This document shows positions 59,118-64,000 of a DNA stretch of 64,000 nucleotides, piece by piece (position 1 is the stretch's first letter; each line of letters starts with the position of its first letter). Below the pieces are notes generated by a model that was not told the DNA's origin, searched no databases, and was given only the letters and a program-made list of their open reading frames with translations. Location of the stretch: positions 30,430-94,429 of the forward strand of contig LNEH01000155.1 of NCBI GenBank assembly GCA_001464505.1, in the 5' to 3' direction. Origin of the DNA: Verrucomicrobia bacterium Ga0077533 (GTDB taxonomy: Bacteria > Verrucomicrobiota > Verrucomicrobiia > Opitutales > Opitutaceae). Position numbers and translations under genes: made by a program.

Positions 59118-59693
59118 TCATTCCTTCTTATTCATTTCCGCCCACACCGGGGAGAACAGCAGCAGCGCGTCCAACACCAGGGCGTGAGTGATGCCGCCAC
59201 CGTAGGCCAGCTGGTAGACCTCGTCCACCGGCCGCGTCAGGATTTCAAATTCCTCATCGGAGTCCCATTCGAGCCTGGCTTCCCGGCGGGCGTTCTCCAC
59301 CAGCACCAGATGGCAGCGGTTGTTTTGCATCGCCGGATTCGGATGCACGACGCCCAGCAGTCGTGCCGTCGTGCCGACATAACCCGTCTCCTCCCGCAGT
59401 TCGCGCACGCCGGCGGCAACGGCATCCTCGCCCCGGTCCATCACCCCACCGGGAATCTCCACCGAGAAATCATTCAAACCGAAGCGAAACTGCCGCACGA
59501 GCACGAGCTGTCGGTCCGGGGTCAGCGCGACGACGTTCACCCAATCGGGAGCGCGGATGACGAAAAAATCCTGCGGCTTTTGCCTTGCGGGATGCTGGTA
59601 GTCCACGCTCTCCACGTCGAAGATGCGCGTATGCGCAATCGTGCGGGCACCCTGTTTTTTCCAGCGTTGGGGCGGAGGCGGTTGTTCAGCCAT
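59118..59693 (-). CDS. NUDIX hydrolase (ADP-ribose pyrophosphatase type)
   Basis: This is a 191-aa protein from ATG 59693. The Nudix box is GGVMDRGEDAVAAGVRELRE followed by ETGYVG, with the metal-binding REXXEE pattern. FVIRAPDWVNVVALTPDRQL and VLVRQFRFGLNDFSVEIP form the strands before it, as in ADP-ribose pyrophosphatases. It hydrolyses nucleoside diphosphates linked to another group, here probably an ADP-sugar. It is separated from the LysM gene by 60 bp on the same strand. Confidence 0.88.
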   Translation of the reverse strand: MAEQPPPPQRWKKQGARTIAHTRIFDVESVDYQHPARQKPQDFFVIRAPDWVNVVALTPDRQLVLVRQFRFGLNDFSVEIPGGVMDRGEDAVAAGVRELREETGYVGTTARLLGVVHPNPAMQNNRCHLVLVENARREARLEWDSDEEFEILTRPVDEVYQLAYGGGITHALVLDALLLFSPVWAEMNKKE

Positions 59694-59753
59694 GGCAAAA
59701 AAAATGCCTCCGCGACACAAGGTCTGGGAGGCACGGGAAAAATTTCGCGAAGT

Positions 59754-60278
59754 TTATTTCTTCGGAATGCGAATCTTCTGGCCGACCTTCAGTTTGGCCG
59801 GGTCGAGGCCGGGGTTCTCGGCCTCGATGGAGTCGACCCGCGTGGCGAATTTCTTGGCGATCTTCGACAGGGTGTCACCGGGGGCGACCGAGTAGGTGCC
59901 GTCGGCGTTCAACACGCCGGTCGGGGCGGCGGCCGCGCCTTTCGGGCCAGCGGCCCGGGCCTTCTGGGCTTCCTCGATCTTGGTGATCTTGGCGTTGATG
60001 GTGCCGATCTCGTTGCCGACCTGGTCCAGCGCGCTCTGGATGCCGGAGCGCAGGCCCTTGATGTCGGTGTCGACTTTGGTGGCGGCGGCGTTGATCGAGG
60101 CCTCGAGGGCGGGGATCTTGCTGCTGATCGCCTCCTCGTGTGTGGCCACGGTCTTCTGGAGCGTGGAAAGTTTGACGAGGGCCACGATTGAGAGAACCAG
60201 GGCGAGGCCGCCGGCAATCACGCCAACGAGAGGCAAGACGCTGCCGGAGTTATTACTGTCGCGGGAAAGAGTATCCAT
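59754..60278 (-). CDS. LysM-domain membrane protein with coiled coil
   Basis: This is a 174-aa protein from ATG 60278. One membrane segment (VLPLVGVIAGGLALVLSIVA) is followed by a coiled coil (LSTLQKTVATHEEAISSKIP, IGTINAKITKIEEAQK). An Ala/Gly linker leads to a C-terminal LysM domain, YSVAPGDTLSKIAKKFATRV and ENPGLDPAKLKVGQKIRIP, which binds peptidoglycan. It is probably anchored in the inner membrane with the LysM outside. Its partner is unknown. Confidence 0.85.
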   Translation of the reverse strand: MDTLSRDSNNSGSVLPLVGVIAGGLALVLSIVALVKLSTLQKTVATHEEAISSKIPALEASINAAATKVDTDIKGLRSGIQSALDQVGNEIGTINAKITKIEEAQKARAAGPKGAAAAPTGVLNADGTYSVAPGDTLSKIAKKFATRVDSIEAENPGLDPAKLKVGQKIRIPKK

Positions 60279-60497
60279 TTGTTTAAGAGATTGAGGGTGC
60301 GTATATACGGGCGGTTCCCGTGTTGAGGCAAGAAGCATTTTTACCACTTTCCAGGTCAATTGCGGTTATTCCCCCAGCGGTCACCATAACCATCAGCCCT
60401 AGCATGCCCCCTCCCCAAACTTTGGTGTAGACCCTGGAACCCGCCCCGTCGGGGGTTGCCCTGCCATCCGTAGCTTTCAGAATCCGAAAGCGAAGGA

Positions 60498-60574
60498 TGG
60501 TCGGGGCGATAGGATTCGAACCTACGACCTCCTGGTCCCAAACCAGGCGCTCTACCAGGCTAAGCTACACCCCG
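60498..60574 (-). tRNA. tRNA-Pro (anticodon TGG)
   Basis: The reverse complement folds with acceptor CGGGGTG/CGCCCCG and encoded CCA, anticodon arm CCTGG-TTTGGGA-CCAGG giving TGG (reads CCA), and T-loop GTTCGAATC. It is a 77-nt gene flanked by the LysM and TPR genes. Confidence 0.95.
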
Positions 60575-60730
60575 CGACAGAAGGTAATGGGAGGCCGACA
60601 TTCTGATCTGTCAACGTTGTCGTGCAATGGGGCGCTATCAGCCGCAGCCTGTGATCGTCACAACAGAGGGAGGAGCGCCCCGGAAAAGCCGTTTAACCCG
60701 GGTCCCGGGACTGCTGTTCACCAAGGGAAA

Positions 60731-60751
60731 AGCCCGCCGGATTGGCGGGCT
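60731..60751. terminator. Terminator-like hairpin after the TPR gene
   Basis: AGCCCGCC and GGCGGGCT form an 8-bp stem with a 5-nt loop. On the minus strand it follows the stop at 60773 and ends in TTTCCC; on the plus strand it is followed by TTTCGTTTTT. It may act in both directions. Confidence 0.6.
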
Positions 60752-60772
60752 TTCGTTTTTGGCCGGCAAAGG

Positions 60773-61498
60773 TCACTTGCCGGGAGGTTTGTCGGTCGTG
60801 ACCGGTTTGAAAGTGAGACCGGTATCTGTCGTCGCGGCCGACCTGGCTGCCGTCGGCTGGCTGGTGAGCAACAGCGTGGCGCGCTGGGCCCAGGAGCTTG
60901 TGGCGTCAATCTTGGAGGCTTCGTCGGCCAGTTTTTTGACTTCGTCCGTTTTGCCGGCGTCGGCCGCAAGGGAGGCAAGATGATAGGCCGCCTCAACGCG
61001 CGCACCCTTGGCGATGGTCGCGTCGGCACTGATGGCTTTTAACGCCGCTTCGCCGGCGGGCTGGTCGCCCCCATTGAGCTGGCTGATCGCCGCGCCGAGC
61101 TTGGCGCGGCCAAGCAGAGCCTCGTTTTTCAGGGTGCCAATGGCCTTCTGGTAGTGGGCCGTCGCGGTTTTGAAATCACCGGCGGAAAATTTCTCATCGG
61201 CCAGCCGGAGCCAGGCGACGCCCGCGAGCGCGTGGCCGGGGTGTGCCTCGGCAAAGGCCGGCAGTTTGGCGGTCTGGTCGGCGATCTTCGCGTATTCGGC
61301 CTGCACTTCCCGTTCGCGGCTGGCCGCGTAGGACTGCCACCCTTCCCGGCCGATTATGGCCAGCAGCGCCACGACGCAAACGATCAGGATGCCCTGGCGA
61401 TTTTTGGCCCAAAAGGCGTGGACGGCGGTGGCAAAAGCGGGCTCGTAAACGGCAGTGCTGCCCTCGGGTGACTGGTTGGCGGGAGGAAGTTGACTCAT
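60773..61498 (-). CDS. YfgM-like tetratricopeptide membrane protein
   Basis: This is a 241-aa protein from ATG 61498 (MSQLPPANQSPEGSTAVYEP). One N-terminal membrane segment (GILIVCVVALLAIIGREGWQ) precedes a helical domain with TPR-like pairs (AWLRLADEKFSAGDFKTATA, NEALLGRAKLGAAISQLNGG, RVEAAYHLASLAADAGKTDE). The layout matches YfgM/BamD-like proteins that work with the Sec translocon or periplasmic chaperones. It is separated from carB by 108 bp. Function is inferred from architecture. Confidence 0.7.
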   Translation of the reverse strand: MSQLPPANQSPEGSTAVYEPAFATAVHAFWAKNRQGILIVCVVALLAIIGREGWQSYAASREREVQAEYAKIADQTAKLPAFAEAHPGHALAGVAWLRLADEKFSAGDFKTATAHYQKAIGTLKNEALLGRAKLGAAISQLNGGDQPAGEAALKAISADATIAKGARVEAAYHLASLAADAGKTDEVKKLADEASKIDATSSWAQRATLLLTSQPTAARSAATTDTGLTFKPVTTDKPPGK

Positions 61499-61606
61499 GG
61501 AACCGCGCAGGTTGAGCGGCGCCCCTTGCCGTCTCAACGCCAAAATTAGCCTATTGTAAGCCTGCGATACAACGCTGCCGACACCAGGTTGTCACCATCG
61601 ACCCGA

Positions 61607-64000
<2,394 letters not shown>

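Overview
This is a high-GC bacterial chromosome segment that looks like a member of Verrucomicrobia, most likely Opitutaceae. That placement is an inference from gene content: a very short bS18, a PEP-CTERM surface protein, TonB-dependent receptors with a FecI/FecR system, a kelch-fused sodium:solute symporter, DUF3568-type lipoproteins, type-B succinate dehydrogenase (sdhCAB), and abundant REP-like hairpins between genes. No rRNA is present and no database search was possible.

Layout. 1-2946 is an accessory block: the end of a three-Cys-motif partner gene (tcmP), its Gp37/Gp68-like partner, a zincin-like protein and an HTH/PIN toxin-antitoxin pair, all abutting the 3' end of tRNA-Leu(CAG). 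3062-13460 is housekeeping: ada, a G3E-like P-loop protein, aroC, a flavin reductase, tRNA-Arg(CCT), rpsR, an Sua5/TsaC protein, hisC, a HAD phosphatase, arsC, a broken DEAD-box helicase, a lipoprotein and a GNAT. 13563-17075 is an AT-richer IS1-family transposon with 29-bp terminal inverted repeats and an 8-bp target duplication. It carries a zeta-toxin-like kinase, a 59-aa partner, the transposase, a P63C protein and a tiny Lys-rich ORF, and it sits about 100 bp upstream of a MocR-type regulator that precedes an EamA exporter.

19764-28283 (minus strand) is a compact locus: FecI-like sigma, FecR, TonB receptor, PhoD-type phosphatase, DASS anion symporter and inositol-monophosphatase-like enzyme. 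This points to regulated scavenging of an organic phosphate or anion. 28500-31273 holds a Cys/Met-metabolism PLP enzyme and a secreted esterase.

31295-44061 is the most distinctive region. A LacI regulator sits among a TonB receptor, a kelch-SSS symporter, an ADP-ribosylglycohydrolase-like enzyme, a PfkB sugar kinase, a TIM-barrel/SUMF1 fusion, a CitE-like lyase and a CaiB-type CoA-transferase. Near-identical palindromes (GCAAACGTTTGC) lie in the promoter regions of three of its transcription units, so it looks like one sugar- or ribosyl-inducible regulon.

44082-50137 has lysA-gpsA and two tandem AbgT transporters. 50162-51677 has small membrane proteins and a lipoprotein. 51807-55850 is sdhCAB with an ORF6N-domain gene wedged between sdhA and sdhB. 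55851-56670 is noncoding. 56671-61498 has a PEP-CTERM protein, a CoA-ligase-like protein, a NUDIX hydrolase, LysM and TPR envelope proteins and tRNA-Pro(TGG). carB runs off the right edge.

Three conserved genes (the DEAD-box helicase, sdhA and carB) each lack a short internal stretch that breaks the reading frame or leaves a stop codon. In two essential-type genes this suggests assembly error as much as real mutation.
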